Below, piece by piece: positions 55,484-64,000 of a stretch of DNA of 64,000 bases. Source of the DNA: Gammaproteobacteria bacterium (GTDB taxonomy: Bacteria; Pseudomonadota; Gammaproteobacteria; Burkholderiales; Rhodocyclaceae); the NCBI GenBank assembly GCA_029289265.1, contig JARFTX010000002.1:1-64000 (forward strand). Reading direction: 5' to 3'. A program made the translations under genes and the position numbers. The notes below the pieces were generated by a model. That model did not search any database and was not told where the DNA came from. It was given only the letters and a program-made list of their open reading frames with translations. The number at the start of each line of letters is the position of its first letter. The first letter of the stretch is position 1.

Positions 55484-58225
55484 ATGATCAAGACCGTCGC
55501 CACGCTGATCTACCGACTGCTCCTCGCGCTTCTGATCGCCTCGCTCGTCGCGGCGGGTCAGTACCTGCTGTGGAAGCGCTGGAACCAGGGCACGGATTTC
55601 GTCGGCGCCCAGGGCAGCATTCAGGGCTACGCCTACTCACCGTTTCAGCGAAACCAGAGCCCGCTCAAAGGCATCTTCCCGACCGAGACCGAAGTCGCGG
55701 CCGACCTCGACCTGCTCGCCCAGACGGCCGAGCGTATCCGCACCTACGGCATGAGCGACGTGCCGCAGATCCTCGCACTCGCCGGCGAGCACAAACTCAC
55801 GGTGACCGCCGGCGCGTGGATATCGGGCGATGCCGAGGCCGACGCAGGCGAGATCGCGAGCCTCGTCGAAGCCGCGCGCAAACTCCGCCATGTCGAACGC
55901 GTCGTCGTCGGCAACGAGGTGCTGTTGCGCGGCGATCTGACCGTCAAGGAACTCGCGAAGCATCTCGACGAGGTGCGCAAGGCGCTGCGGCGCCAGAAAA
56001 CGCCGGTCTCGACCGCCGAGCCCTGGCACGTCTGGCTCAAGCATCCGGAACTCGCCAAGCACGTCGATTTCATCACCGTGCACCTGCTGCCCTATCACGA
56101 GGGCGTGCCCGTCGACGCCGCGGTCGACTATGCGCTGATGCGCTACGAGGAGCTGAAGCAGGCCTTTCCGAAGAAGAAGATCGTCATCGGCGAAATCGGC
56201 TGGCCCTCGCGTGGTCCGATCGTCTCCGGGTTGGGCGTCGAGAATACCCGTGCGGTCGCCACGCCGGAGAACTCGGCGCGCTTCATCCGCGAGTTCCTCG
56301 CCGATCCCCGCAGCGCGAGCCTCGATTACTTCCTGATGGAAGCCTTCGACCAACCCTGGAAGGTCGAGGTCGAAGGCTGGGCGGGACCGTACTGGGGGGT
56401 CTTCAACGCCGACCGCAAGCCCAAGTTCGCCCTCGACGGGCTGGTCGTGCCCGACATCCGCTGGCACCAGAAATCCACGACCGCGGCCGCAATCGCCTTC
56501 CTGCCGATGTTCCTGATCGCCTTCTTCCTGCGCGACTGGAGCATCCTCGGGCGGCTGTGGCTCGCCGCGCTGATGCAGGCGAGCGCGATCGCGCTGGTGG
56601 TAGGCATCAACGTGCCGGCGGAGTATTACCTGAGCCAGCGCGATCTGGTCGGGCTCGGTGTGCTGATCGGCGCCACCGGCCTGACCATCGCGGTCCTGCT
56701 CTCGCACGGCTTCGAGTTCGGCGAGGTCCTGTTCAAGCGCCGCTGGCGCCGCCGCTTCCTGCCGCTTGCCCCGCACAATGTGCACGACGAGCCGTTCGTG
56801 TCGATCCACCTCGCCTGCTGCAACGAGCCGCCGGAGATGGTGATCGCGACCATCGACAGCCTCGCCGCGATGCATTACTCGAACTTCGAGGTGCTGGTGC
56901 TCGACAACAACACCAAGGACGAAGCGCTGTGGAAGCCGCTCGAGGCGCGCTGCGCCGAGCTCGGACCGCGCTTTCGCTTCTTCCATCTGGAGAACTGGCC
57001 GGGCTTCAAGGCCGGCGCGCTCAATTTCGGCCTCAAGCAGACCGATCCGCGCGCCGAGGTGGTGGGCGTGGTCGACGCCGACTACGTGGTCTCGCCCGAC
57101 TGGCTGTCCTGCCTGATCCCGCACTTCGACGCCCCCGACGTCGCCGTCGTGCAGGCCCCGCAGGCCCACCGAGACTGGGAGACGCAGCCCTTCCGGCGCA
57201 TGTGCAACTGGGAATTCGACGGCTTCTTCCGCATCGGCATGCACCACCGCAACGAGAGGAACGCCCTGATCCAGCACGGCACGATGACGCTGGTGCGCCG
57301 GCTCGCGCTCGAGGAGGTCGGCGGCTGGTCGGAGTGGTGCATCTGCGAGGACACCGAGCTGGGTCTGCGCCTGATCGAGCGCGGCTACGACACCCGCTAC
57401 GTCGACCACGTGCTGGGCCGGGGACTCACGCCGTCGGACTTTGCCGCGATCAAGAGCCAGCGCTTCCGCTGGGCCTTCGGCGCGATGCAGATCCTCAAGC
57501 ACCATCTGTGGGCGATGATCGGACCGAGCCGGCTCAACCTCGCCCAGCGCTACCACTTCCTGACCGGCTGGTTCGCCTGGCTGGGCGACGCGCTGCAGCT
57601 CGTGTTCGCCTTCACCAGCCTCGCCTGGACGCTGGGCATGATCTACATGCCCAACGCCTTCGGCCTGCCGGTGACTGCACTGGCGCTGCCCATCCTCGCC
57701 TTCATGGCCTTCAAGGCCGGACTGGGCCCCATCCTCTACCGGCGCACGATGGATGCGCCATGGAAGGACATCCTCGGCGCCTCGGTCCTGTCCGTGGGAC
57801 TGGCGCACTCGGTCGCCCGCGGCGTCTTCGCCGGCATCGTCAAGCGCCGGGGCGAGTTCGTGCGCACCCCCAAGGGGTGGAAGGCCAAGGGTCGCCTCGC
57901 TTTCTTCGGCCCGATCCGCGAAGAGCTGCTGATGCTCACCGCGCTTGTCTCGGGCGCCGTGACCCTCGTCCAGATCCGCGGCATCGAGGATCTCGAGGCG
58001 CAACTATGGATCGGCATCCTCGCGCTGCAGTGCATCCCCTACGTTGCCGCGCTCGCCTGCCAGGTTGCGGCCTACAGGCCGGAGCGCAGGGCGCCCGCTT
58101 CCGCCGGTGCCGGAGCCGCCGCCACGCCTGCCGACACCGGCGCCAAGACTCCGTTGCGGCCGGTTCGCGTGACCCAGGAGGGCGCGGCCGGCACGTCGCC
58201 GGCGCCGACCGTCGGCACGGCCTGA
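55484..58225 (+). CDS. Membrane GH17-GT2 fusion, probable beta-1,3-glucan synthase (NdvB-like)
   Basis: A 913-aa protein. A signal anchor (about 7-28) is followed by a GH17 domain (about 35-330) with Glu145 in VVVGNEVLL and Glu237 in IGEIGWPS as catalytic pair. Membrane segments (about 338-410) come next, then a GT2 domain (about 440-690) with DAD (531-533), Asp623 in ICEDTELGL and QRFRW (659-663), and further C-terminal membrane helices. The order GH17-TM-GT2-TM matches Pseudomonas NdvB, which makes cyclic beta-1,3-glucans. Product and linkage here are inferred. Confidence 0.88.
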   Translation: MIKTVATLIYRLLLALLIASLVAAGQYLLWKRWNQGTDFVGAQGSIQGYAYSPFQRNQSPLKGIFPTETEVAADLDLLAQTAERIRTYGMSDVPQILALAGEHKLTVTAGAWISGDAEADAGEIASLVEAARKLRHVERVVVGNEVLLRGDLTVKELAKHLDEVRKALRRQKTPVSTAEPWHVWLKHPELAKHVDFITVHLLPYHEGVPVDAAVDYALMRYEELKQAFPKKKIVIGEIGWPSRGPIVSGLGVENTRAVATPENSARFIREFLADPRSASLDYFLMEAFDQPWKVEVEGWAGPYWGVFNADRKPKFALDGLVVPDIRWHQKSTTAAAIAFLPMFLIAFFLRDWSILGRLWLAALMQASAIALVVGINVPAEYYLSQRDLVGLGVLIGATGLTIAVLLSHGFEFGEVLFKRRWRRRFLPLAPHNVHDEPFVSIHLACCNEPPEMVIATIDSLAAMHYSNFEVLVLDNNTKDEALWKPLEARCAELGPRFRFFHLENWPGFKAGALNFGLKQTDPRAEVVGVVDADYVVSPDWLSCLIPHFDAPDVAVVQAPQAHRDWETQPFRRMCNWEFDGFFRIGMHHRNERNALIQHGTMTLVRRLALEEVGGWSEWCICEDTELGLRLIERGYDTRYVDHVLGRGLTPSDFAAIKSQRFRWAFGAMQILKHHLWAMIGPSRLNLAQRYHFLTGWFAWLGDALQLVFAFTSLAWTLGMIYMPNAFGLPVTALALPILAFMAFKAGLGPILYRRTMDAPWKDILGASVLSVGLAHSVARGVFAGIVKRRGEFVRTPKGWKAKGRLAFFGPIREELLMLTALVSGAVTLVQIRGIEDLEAQLWIGILALQCIPYVAALACQVAAYRPERRAPASAGAGAAATPADTGAKTPLRPVRVTQEGAAGTSPAPTVGTA

Positions 58226-58246
58226 GCACACGGGCGCGAGGGGCCG

Positions 58247-59593
58247 TCAAGCCCCCAGCGCCGCTGCCAGCGCCAGCACCGGGAGGATCGCCAGCGTCAC
58301 CCACAGGCCGCCGCGGATCATCTGGCGCTGCGGTACGTGGCCGCTGCCGAAGACGATCGCGTTGGGCGGCGTGGCCACCGGCAGCAGGAACGCGCACGAG
58401 GTGGCGACCGCGACGAGCACGGCGACGGTGACGCCGTCGACCTGCGGCAAGAGCCCCATGAAGAGCGGCACCAGCAGCGCGGCGCTGGCAGTGTTGCTGG
58501 TGACTTCGGTGAGCGCCAGCGCGAACACCATCATGAGCACCAGCGAGACCACGACGGGCAGCGCCTGGAAGGGCTCGCCAAGTTGCAGCGCGAGCCATGC
58601 CCCGGCGCCGCTTTCGGCGAGCACCAGGCTCAGCGTCAATCCGCCGCCGAAAAGCAGCAGCACGCCCCAGTCCGCCCCGCGTTCGATATCCTTCCAGCGC
58701 GCCAGACCCAGCCCGTGCAACAGCACCAGGGCCAGCAGCGCCACCGCAGCGTCGTAGCCGCGGCCGATGCCGAGCAGGTCGTCGAGCGCGGCACCGAACA
58801 CCCACAGCAGCACCGCCAGCGCGAACACGCCCAGCATCATCGCCTGGCGCAGGGTCCAGGCCACGTCGAGATCCGGTTTCTCGATGGTCGCATCGAGGGC
58901 AGGCTTGAGCCCCATCCTCAACGCAAGCTCCATCAGCGGCAGCATGACCACCACCAACGGTAGCCCCCACATCATCCATTGCGCGAAGCCGATGCCGGCG
59001 TTCGAGGCAGCGATCGCGTTGGGCGGGCTGCCCACGAGTGTGCCGATGCCGCCGATGTTGGCGGAGAACGCGACCCCGAGCAGGACATAGAGATACGTCG
59101 CACGGTAGCGCTCGGCATCCAGCACCGACAGCAGGCCGAGCGCGAGCGGCAGCATCATTGCCGCCGTGGCGGTATTGCTGATCCACATCGAGAGCGCTGC
59201 CGTGAGCCAGAACAGGTAACGCGCGGCGACGTCGATGCGGTTGCCGGCGCGGCCGATCACCCAGGCCGCCATCCAGCGGTCGAGGCCCTGTCGCTGCAGC
59301 CCCGCCGCCAGTGCGAAGCCGCCGAGAAACAGGAAGATCACCGGGTCGGCGAACTGCAGCAGTGCCTGGTCGAAAGCGAGGATGCCGCTCAACGCAGCGA
59401 GGATGGGCACCAGCACCGCGGTGACGCTGACATGAAGTGCCTCGGTCAGCCACAACCAGGCGATGGTCAGCATCAGCGCGAGACCTGCGCCCGCCTCGCC
59501 CAGCTCGGCCCGGAGCCACTGGCCCAGGATGAAGTAGAGCACCAGCGCGATCACGAGCTTGAACGCGCGCTGGCGCAGCAATTCGCTCGCCAT
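58247..59593 (-). CDS. SLC13/DASS-family anion:sodium symporter
   Basis: A 448-aa polytopic protein starting MASELLRQRAFKLVIALVLY, with about 11 membrane helices. The two substrate/sodium motifs are SNTATAAMM (near residue 147) and SNTASAALLVP (near 369), the repeated SNT pair of DASS transporters. It probably takes up dicarboxylates, citrate-like acids or sulfate; the substrate is not decided by sequence. It is convergent with the glucan synthase, 21 bases apart. Confidence 0.9.
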   Translation of the reverse strand: MASELLRQRAFKLVIALVLYFILGQWLRAELGEAGAGLALMLTIAWLWLTEALHVSVTAVLVPILAALSGILAFDQALLQFADPVIFLFLGGFALAAGLQRQGLDRWMAAWVIGRAGNRIDVAARYLFWLTAALSMWISNTATAAMMLPLALGLLSVLDAERYRATYLYVLLGVAFSANIGGIGTLVGSPPNAIAASNAGIGFAQWMMWGLPLVVVMLPLMELALRMGLKPALDATIEKPDLDVAWTLRQAMMLGVFALAVLLWVFGAALDDLLGIGRGYDAAVALLALVLLHGLGLARWKDIERGADWGVLLLFGGGLTLSLVLAESGAGAWLALQLGEPFQALPVVVSLVLMMVFALALTEVTSNTASAALLVPLFMGLLPQVDGVTVAVLVAVATSCAFLLPVATPPNAIVFGSGHVPQRQMIRGGLWVTLAILPVLALAAALGA

Positions 59594-59953
59594 GAGTCTC
59601 CGAAGCCGCGGCATGCCGCGGAACGCCTTTCAGGCCGGCCATCATACCATCCGGATTCTGGCGGGCCCCGGAGGCCCTGGGCGGCGCGTCGCGCGCGACT
59701 CCCCTCGCTGGGCAGCCGGCCCATGTTGCGGCGGCCTGTTCGGCTTCTCCACCTGATGATCGAGGACCCGACGGCCGCGCGGGAGGGAACCGGCTGCCAC
59801 CGCCGGGACTCTCAAGATTCGGGCCGCAAGAGCGGCGAGCGGCAGTCGTTATTGCCGATTCTTCTTTGCAAAATCCCGCTCGTTTGCCTTCCGTCGCCGT
59901 GCCACTCGTACAATCGTGGCACCGAGAATCATCCTCCCGCAGTCGAGACCCGC
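59594..59953. promoter_or_regulatory. Divergent spacer with palindrome over a -10 element upstream of fpr
   Basis: No gene is seen in these 360 bases. A perfect inverted repeat GTGCCAC-N10-GTGGCAC (59899-59922) encloses TACAAT (59909-59914), which can serve as -10 with TTGCCT (59884-59889) as -35 at a long 19-base spacing. The arrangement predicts a repressor that blocks the fpr promoter. Confidence 0.5.
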
Positions 59954-60730
59954 ATGACCACTCTGGCCAACGAACGCATCGTCAGCGTCCATCACTGGAA
60001 CGACTCCCTGTTCAGCTTTCGCACCACGCGGGATCGCGGGCTGCGCTTCACGAACGGCCAGTTCGTGATGATCGGACTCGAGATCGAGGGGCGGCCGCTC
60101 ACACGTGCCTACAGCATCGCGAGCCCGAACTACGAGGAGCACCTCGAGTTCTTCAGCATCAAGGTGCCGAACGGCCCGCTCACCTCCAGGCTGCAGCATC
60201 TCAAGGAGGGCGACCCCATTGTCGTCAGCCGCAAGCCCACCGGCACGCTGGTGCTGCACGACCTGAAGCCGGGCGAGAACCTCTATCTGCTCGCCACCGG
60301 CACGGGGCTCGCGCCGTTCATGAGCATCATCCAGGACCCGGAGACCTATGAACGCTTCCGGCGGGTCGTGCTGGTCCACGGCGTGCGCGTCGTCTCGGAA
60401 CTCGCCTACCGCGAGTTCATCCAGCACCGGCTCGCCGAGAACGAGTACTTCGGCGACGAGGCGCGCGAGAAGCTCGTCTATTATCCGACCGTGACGCGCG
60501 AGCCCTTCCCGACCCAGGGACGCATTACCGAACTGATCGAGACGGGCCAGCTGTTCTCCGACACCGGTATGCCGACGCTCGACCCGGCGCGCGATCGGGT
60601 GATGATCTGCGGCAGCCCGGCCATGCTCAAGGACTGCTGCGCACTGCTGGATGCGCGCGGCTTTGCGATCTCGCCGCATATCGGCGAGCCCGGCGACTAC
60701 GTCATCGAGCGCGCCTTCGTCGAGCGCTGA
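59954..60730 (+). CDS. fpr: Ferredoxin-NADP(+) reductase
   Basis: A 258-aa FAD enzyme starting MTTLANERIVSVHHWNDSLF. FAD binding is shown by RAYSIASPNYEEHLEFF, the NADP site by LLATGTGLAPFMSII and the terminal motif by VMICGSPAMLKDC, ending VIERAFVER. It exchanges electrons between NADPH and ferredoxin or flavodoxin and often belongs to the oxidative-stress response. It matches the short bacterial (subclass IA) Fpr type found in Azotobacter and Pseudomonas. Confidence 0.94.
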   Translation: MTTLANERIVSVHHWNDSLFSFRTTRDRGLRFTNGQFVMIGLEIEGRPLTRAYSIASPNYEEHLEFFSIKVPNGPLTSRLQHLKEGDPIVVSRKPTGTLVLHDLKPGENLYLLATGTGLAPFMSIIQDPETYERFRRVVLVHGVRVVSELAYREFIQHRLAENEYFGDEAREKLVYYPTVTREPFPTQGRITELIETGQLFSDTGMPTLDPARDRVMICGSPAMLKDCCALLDARGFAISPHIGEPGDYVIERAFVER

Positions 60731-60768
60731 GCGCTCGCGCCGCCTCATCACCCCGCCTGCGCGAGCGC
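60731..60768. other. 10-bp inverted repeat between convergent fpr and GNAT-C39 genes
   Basis: GCGCTCGCGC (60731-60740) and GCGCGAGCGC (60759-60768) are perfect complements around an 18-base loop. No T run follows on either strand. It may act as a bidirectional terminator or a barrier between the convergent transcripts. Confidence 0.4.
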
Positions 60769-60807
60769 GCCGGGGCGCGAAGGACCGGCGCTGCCGTGCC
60801 GGCAGGT

Positions 60808-61968
60808 TCAGGCCGCGATGACGCCCGCGGGGCGCCTGACGACCACCACCGACTGCAGGCGTACGCGCCCGAAGCGCGAGATGCGCTCGAACTCGCCGCG
60901 GGCGATCGGCAGATACATGTTGTCCGTCACCGAGCGCAAGTCCTCCTCGTCCAGATCGGGGTCGTGAATGTAGAAAAAGCGCTCGTCATGGCCGGTCAGC
61001 AGGACCCAGTGGGGCGCCTTGTTGCGGTTGAACCGCCAGGTGCTGATCAGGACAATGGGCAGCGCCCCCTGGTCGAGCCACTCGCTCAACTGCTGCTGGC
61101 CGACGCTGCCGTGGCGCACCGGGATGCCAAGCGCGGCGACCTGGGCGACAAAGTCCTCGTGCACGATGCGCAGCACATCCTTCTTGGCCTCGTCGCGCAC
61201 GCCATCGAGAAACAGCGGACCGTGTTCGGAAACGAACAGCTCGACCGCGAGCCCGCGGCGGCGGGCGGCGAGCGCGAGCCCGTAAGGACTGCATCCGCCG
61301 TGTCCCGAGGTCATGTAGATGGTCGTCGCCTCGCGCCACAGCTGCAGCTCGCAATGGCGGGTGAATCGGGGCAGCACCCCGAAGGCGTGCATCGCCATCA
61401 TCAACGAGGCCGGCCCGCAGGTGAACTCCGTCGTCTGCGCGTAGTAGGCGGTCGCCCGCAGACCCGCCGGGGTATCCGGCGAGTGGATGCGGCGCTCGTA
61501 GCGCAGGGCGGCGCTGCCGTCCTCGTAGTAGTGCTCGTAGCGGCCGCAACAGCGGTAACCCATGCGCTCGTAGAGCGCGATCGCCGCCCGGTTGTCGGGA
61601 TGCACCTCGAGGCGCATGAACATGCAACCCTCGGCCTCGGCGTGCGCCTCGGCGATCTCGAGAAGCCGGCGCGCGATGCCCGCCTTGCGGTACTCCGCCT
61701 CGACCGCGAGCGAATAGAGCCGGGCGAGCGAGGTGCCCCGCCGGTAGAGCACCAGCACGTAGCCGAGCAGCCGCCCGTCGGCTTCGGCGACGTCCAGGAA
61801 GCGGTGCGCGTGGCGGATCATCCACGTGAAGCTGCGCCGGCTCAGACGGTCGAAGGCGAAGCTGCGGTTCTCCAGCGCAACCAGTGCCGGCACATCGTCC
61901 AGGCGCGCCGCCCTGAAGATCACCCCCGGCGGATCGAACGGCGCGGGGCTCGGAATGGCGCTCGACAT
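60808..61968 (-). CDS. GNAT acetyltransferase fused to a C39-like peptidase domain
   Basis: A 386-aa protein starting MSSAIPSPAPFDPPGVIFRA. Residues of about 15-160 are a RimI-like GNAT domain (VEAEYRKAGIARRLLEIAEA as acetyl-CoA loop). Residues of about 170-386 are a papain-like C39/DUF3335 domain with Cys near 185 in TEFTCGPAS, His in PHWVLLTGH and Asp in FFYIHDPD. It is divergent from the RimK-like ligase 142 bases away. This pair is widespread in proteobacteria and is predicted to make or trim a peptide modification; the target is unknown. Confidence 0.87.
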   Translation of the reverse strand: MSSAIPSPAPFDPPGVIFRAARLDDVPALVALENRSFAFDRLSRRSFTWMIRHAHRFLDVAEADGRLLGYVLVLYRRGTSLARLYSLAVEAEYRKAGIARRLLEIAEAHAEAEGCMFMRLEVHPDNRAAIALYERMGYRCCGRYEHYYEDGSAALRYERRIHSPDTPAGLRATAYYAQTTEFTCGPASLMMAMHAFGVLPRFTRHCELQLWREATTIYMTSGHGGCSPYGLALAARRRGLAVELFVSEHGPLFLDGVRDEAKKDVLRIVHEDFVAQVAALGIPVRHGSVGQQQLSEWLDQGALPIVLISTWRFNRNKAPHWVLLTGHDERFFYIHDPDLDEEDLRSVTDNMYLPIARGEFERISRFGRVRLQSVVVVRRPAGVIAA

Positions 61969-62110
61969 CGACTGTATTCCCCTCGGGCACAGGTGAACGC
62001 ACTGTAACAAATCCACCGGGCGGCGCGCATGTCCGATTGTTTTGTCATCTGGCAAAATGGTCGGGTGGCCATGCGCGGGGGCGCGGTCCGCGCCCCGGAG
62101 CGAAGCGTAC

Positions 62111-63586
62111 ATGACTCGAATCCTGATCGTCGTCGACAGCAGCAAGGACTGGGCGCCCTATTACCCGACCGAGAATCTGGTCTCCGTCCGGGACTATCTC
62201 GCCCGCGTCGACGCACCCAACACGCCGAAAACGCAGGTCATCAACCTGTGCCGCAGCTACCGCTACCTGTCGAACGGCTATTACTGCTCGCTGCTCGCCG
62301 AGGCACGTGACCACAAGGTCATCCCGTCGGTGCGGGTCATCAACGATCTGGGCAACAAGGCGCTCTACAGCCTCGACCTCACCAATCTCGACAAGGCGCT
62401 CGACAAGGCGATCAGCGCCTCGGCGGAGGGTGGCGAGTTTGCGCTGAAGATTTTCTTCGGCAGTTGCGGCGATCCGGCGCTGGAGCCGCTCGCCCGGCAG
62501 ATCTTCGAGGCCCTGCCTTGCCCGATCCTCGAGGTGAGCTTTGTCCATCAGGAAGCGTGGGCGATCAAGTCGGTGCGTGCCGGCAGCCTCGAGCGCCTCA
62601 CGGACGCCGAGCAGGATGTCTTCGCCGCCGCGCTCGACGCCTTCAGCACCCGCATCTGGCGCCGTCCGCGGCAGCGCAAGCGCTATCGCTACGACCTGGC
62701 GATGCTGGTCGATCCCGACGAGGCCTTGCCGCCGTCGAACAAGGCGGCCCTGCGCAAGTTCATCCGCGCCGGCCGCCAGCTCGGGATCGCGGTCGAGCCG
62801 GTCGAGCGCAAGGACTACGTGCGGCTCGCCGAGTACGACGGCCTGTTCATCCGCGAGACCACCGCAATCAACGACCACACCTATCGCTTCGCCAAGCGGG
62901 CCGAGCACGAAGGCATGGTGGTGATCGACGACCCGATGTCGATCCTGCGCTGCACCAACAAGATCTACCTCGCCGATCTGCTCAAGAGCAACCAGATCCC
63001 GACCCCGCGCACGCTGATCGTGAGCCGCAGGGACGTCGCCGACGCCGCCGCGATCGGCGCCCAGCTCGGTTTTCCGGTGGTGCTGAAGATCCCCGACGGC
63101 TCGTTCTCGCGCGGCGTCGTACGCGCCGACGACGAGCATGGGCTGGCCGAGCGGATGAACGAGCTGCTCAAGCACTCGGCGCTGCTGATCGCCCAGGAGT
63201 TCATTTACACCGACTATGACTGGCGCATCGGAGTGCTCAACCAGAAGCCGATCTTCGCCTGCCAGTACTTCATGAGCCGGGGCCACTGGCAGATCTACAA
63301 GCACGGGCACGACGATCGGGTCGAGAGCGGCGGCTTCAAGGCGGTGCCGGTCTACGAGGTACCCAAGCCGGTGGTCCGGACCGCCGTCAAGGCCGCCAAC
63401 CTGATCGGCAACGGACTCTACGGCGTGGACCTCAAGCAGACCAACGGCCAGGCGATCGTGATCGAGGTGAACGACAATCCGAACGTCGACAGCGGCATCG
63501 AGGACAAGGTCCTCGGCGACGATCTCTACCGGATCATCCTCGAGGAGTTCGTGCGCCGGCTCGAACGCAAGCGCATGGGGCTGTAA
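62111..63586 (+). CDS. RimK-family ATP-grasp ligase with N-terminal RLAN domain
   Basis: A 491-aa protein starting MTRILIVVDSSKDWAPYYPT. Residues of about 1-160 match the RimK-like N-terminal (RLAN) domain. Residues of about 200-490 form the ATP-grasp with FPVVLKIPDGSFSRGVV, ALLIAQEFIYTDYDWRIGVL and IVIEVNDNPNVDSG. It should form an amide or peptide bond using ATP, in the manner of RimK, which adds Glu to ribosomal protein S6. The GNAT-C39 neighbour suggests a distinct substrate. Confidence 0.9.
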   Translation: MTRILIVVDSSKDWAPYYPTENLVSVRDYLARVDAPNTPKTQVINLCRSYRYLSNGYYCSLLAEARDHKVIPSVRVINDLGNKALYSLDLTNLDKALDKAISASAEGGEFALKIFFGSCGDPALEPLARQIFEALPCPILEVSFVHQEAWAIKSVRAGSLERLTDAEQDVFAAALDAFSTRIWRRPRQRKRYRYDLAMLVDPDEALPPSNKAALRKFIRAGRQLGIAVEPVERKDYVRLAEYDGLFIRETTAINDHTYRFAKRAEHEGMVVIDDPMSILRCTNKIYLADLLKSNQIPTPRTLIVSRRDVADAAAIGAQLGFPVVLKIPDGSFSRGVVRADDEHGLAERMNELLKHSALLIAQEFIYTDYDWRIGVLNQKPIFACQYFMSRGHWQIYKHGHDDRVESGGFKAVPVYEVPKPVVRTAVKAANLIGNGLYGVDLKQTNGQAIVIEVNDNPNVDSGIEDKVLGDDLYRIILEEFVRRLERKRMGL

Positions 63587-63631
63587 GCTCGGGCCGCCCC
63601 GTTCGGCCGGGCATGCCGCGAGCTGCGTCGC

Positions 63632-63742
63632 TCAACGCGTCCGGCGGAGGCGCAGCACGAGCTCGCGGCCGACCGCGAGCACGATCGGTGTGCCCCAGAA
63701 CACCCAGGGATCGTAGAAGAGATTCGCGAACGCCTCGAGCAT
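63632..63742 (-). CDS. Possible 36-aa membrane peptide
   Basis: The ATG at 63742 follows the methyltransferase stop by 6 bases, and GAGG/GGAG in that junction can serve as ribosome site. The peptide begins MLEAFANLFYDPWVFWGTPI, has one likely membrane segment and a basic end (RLRRTR), and stops with TGA. It is too short to recognise. Coupling to the upstream gene makes it plausible, but it may be chance. Confidence 0.35.
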   Translation of the reverse strand: MLEAFANLFYDPWVFWGTPIVLAVGRELVLRLRRTR

Positions 63743-63748
63743 CGCTCC

Positions 63749-64000
63749 TCACCGCCCGACCAGACGTCCGATGCGCGGAAAGAAGGCCCCGACCTCGTTC
63801 CGGTAGCGCCGGTAATCGTCGCCGAAGACGCGCACCAGGCGCCGCTCCTCGTACCACGCGCCGACCAGCATGTAGGCGAGATAGAGGCCGAGGTAGACGA
63901 GGTTGTTCAGCGACGGGCCGCTCGTCAGCACGAACAGCAGCCCGGCTGCAAGCATGGGATGGCGCACCCAACCGAAGATACCATCGGTGACCAGGCGATC
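63749..64000 (-). CDS. Membrane methyltransferase (ICMT/PEMT-like), 5' part beyond window
   Basis: Only the last 83 residues are present; the frame is open to the right edge (DRLVTDGIFGWVRHPMLAAG). The WVRHPM motif and the terminal EERRLVRVFGDDYRRYRNEVG-type ending (YxxYRxxVxxFxP) mark the isoprenylcysteine carboxyl methyltransferase / phospholipid methyltransferase family, whose C-terminal part binds SAM. Two membrane segments are visible. The substrate is unknown. Confidence 0.8.
   Translation of the reverse strand, partial: DRLVTDGIFGWVRHPMLAAGLLFVLTSGPSLNNLVYLGLYLAYMLVGAWYEERRLVRVFGDDYRRYRNEVGAFFPRIGRLVGR

Noticed and set aside
55570-58431. A 953-codon plus-strand frame overlapping the GH17-GT2 gene
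   Set aside because: It is extremely Arg/Pro/Ala-rich and out of frame with the intact GH17 and GT2 motifs.

Overview
The window is about 64 kb of high-GC bacterial chromosome. Gene order points to a betaproteobacterium, most likely Rhodocyclales (Azoarcus/Thauera/Zoogloea-like). Supporting blocks are thrS-infC-rpmI-rplT-pheST-ihfA-merR-tRNA-Pro, gyrA-serC-pheA-hisC-tyrA-aroA/cmk-rpsA-ihfB-lapAB-cysM and trpS-scpA-scpB-rluB. This assignment rests on gene order and protein character only; no search was run.

Layout: 1-7.8 kb (minus strand) holds tRNA-Pro(GGG), a MerR regulator, ihfA, pheT, pheS, rplT, rpmI, infC, thrS and tRNA-Val(GAC), with clear terminators and a consensus tRNA promoter. 7.9-11.4 kb holds a PolB-type 3'-5' exonuclease overlapping ydbL-ynbE-ydbH, a predicted intermembrane lipid-transport module. 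11.4-25.0 kb (minus) is one long run: cysM, lapB, lapA, ihfB, rpsA, a fused aroA-cmk, tyrA, hisC, pheA, serC and gyrA. It joins aromatic amino acid, serine and cysteine synthesis with translation, nucleoid and LPS-control genes. 25.2-29.6 kb (plus) carries two paralogous OmpA-family genes around an SAH/MTA deaminase, then ubiG and ssrA (tmRNA).

29.6-42.15 kb is an accessory block of visibly lower GC directly behind the tmRNA 3' end, a classic island insertion point. It holds a frameshifted HTH regulator and an AlbA/Schlafen-type ATP-binding protein. After these comes a tight operon: type III-like Mod methyltransferase, zeta-toxin-like kinase, a 72-aa partner, Res-like helicase with a C-terminal PD-ExK nuclease motif, an unrecognised 540-aa protein and an 867-aa phospholipase D-like protein. 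Most joints are 4-bp overlaps. I read it as an anti-phage or anti-plasmid system built on a type III restriction core, and cannot match the full gene set to a named system. No integrase is visible.

42.2-64 kb returns to backbone: a GDSL esterase, rluB-scpB-scpA, trpS, an M50 protease, a YciO-type protein, a PHP phosphoesterase and an alpha/beta hydrolase (all but the esterase on minus). Then comes gcvTHP behind a tandem glycine riboswitch with a terminator platform, a GH17-GT2 glucan synthase, an SLC13 permease, ferredoxin-NADP reductase, a divergent GNAT-C39 / RimK-like ATP-grasp pair, and a membrane methyltransferase cut by the right edge.
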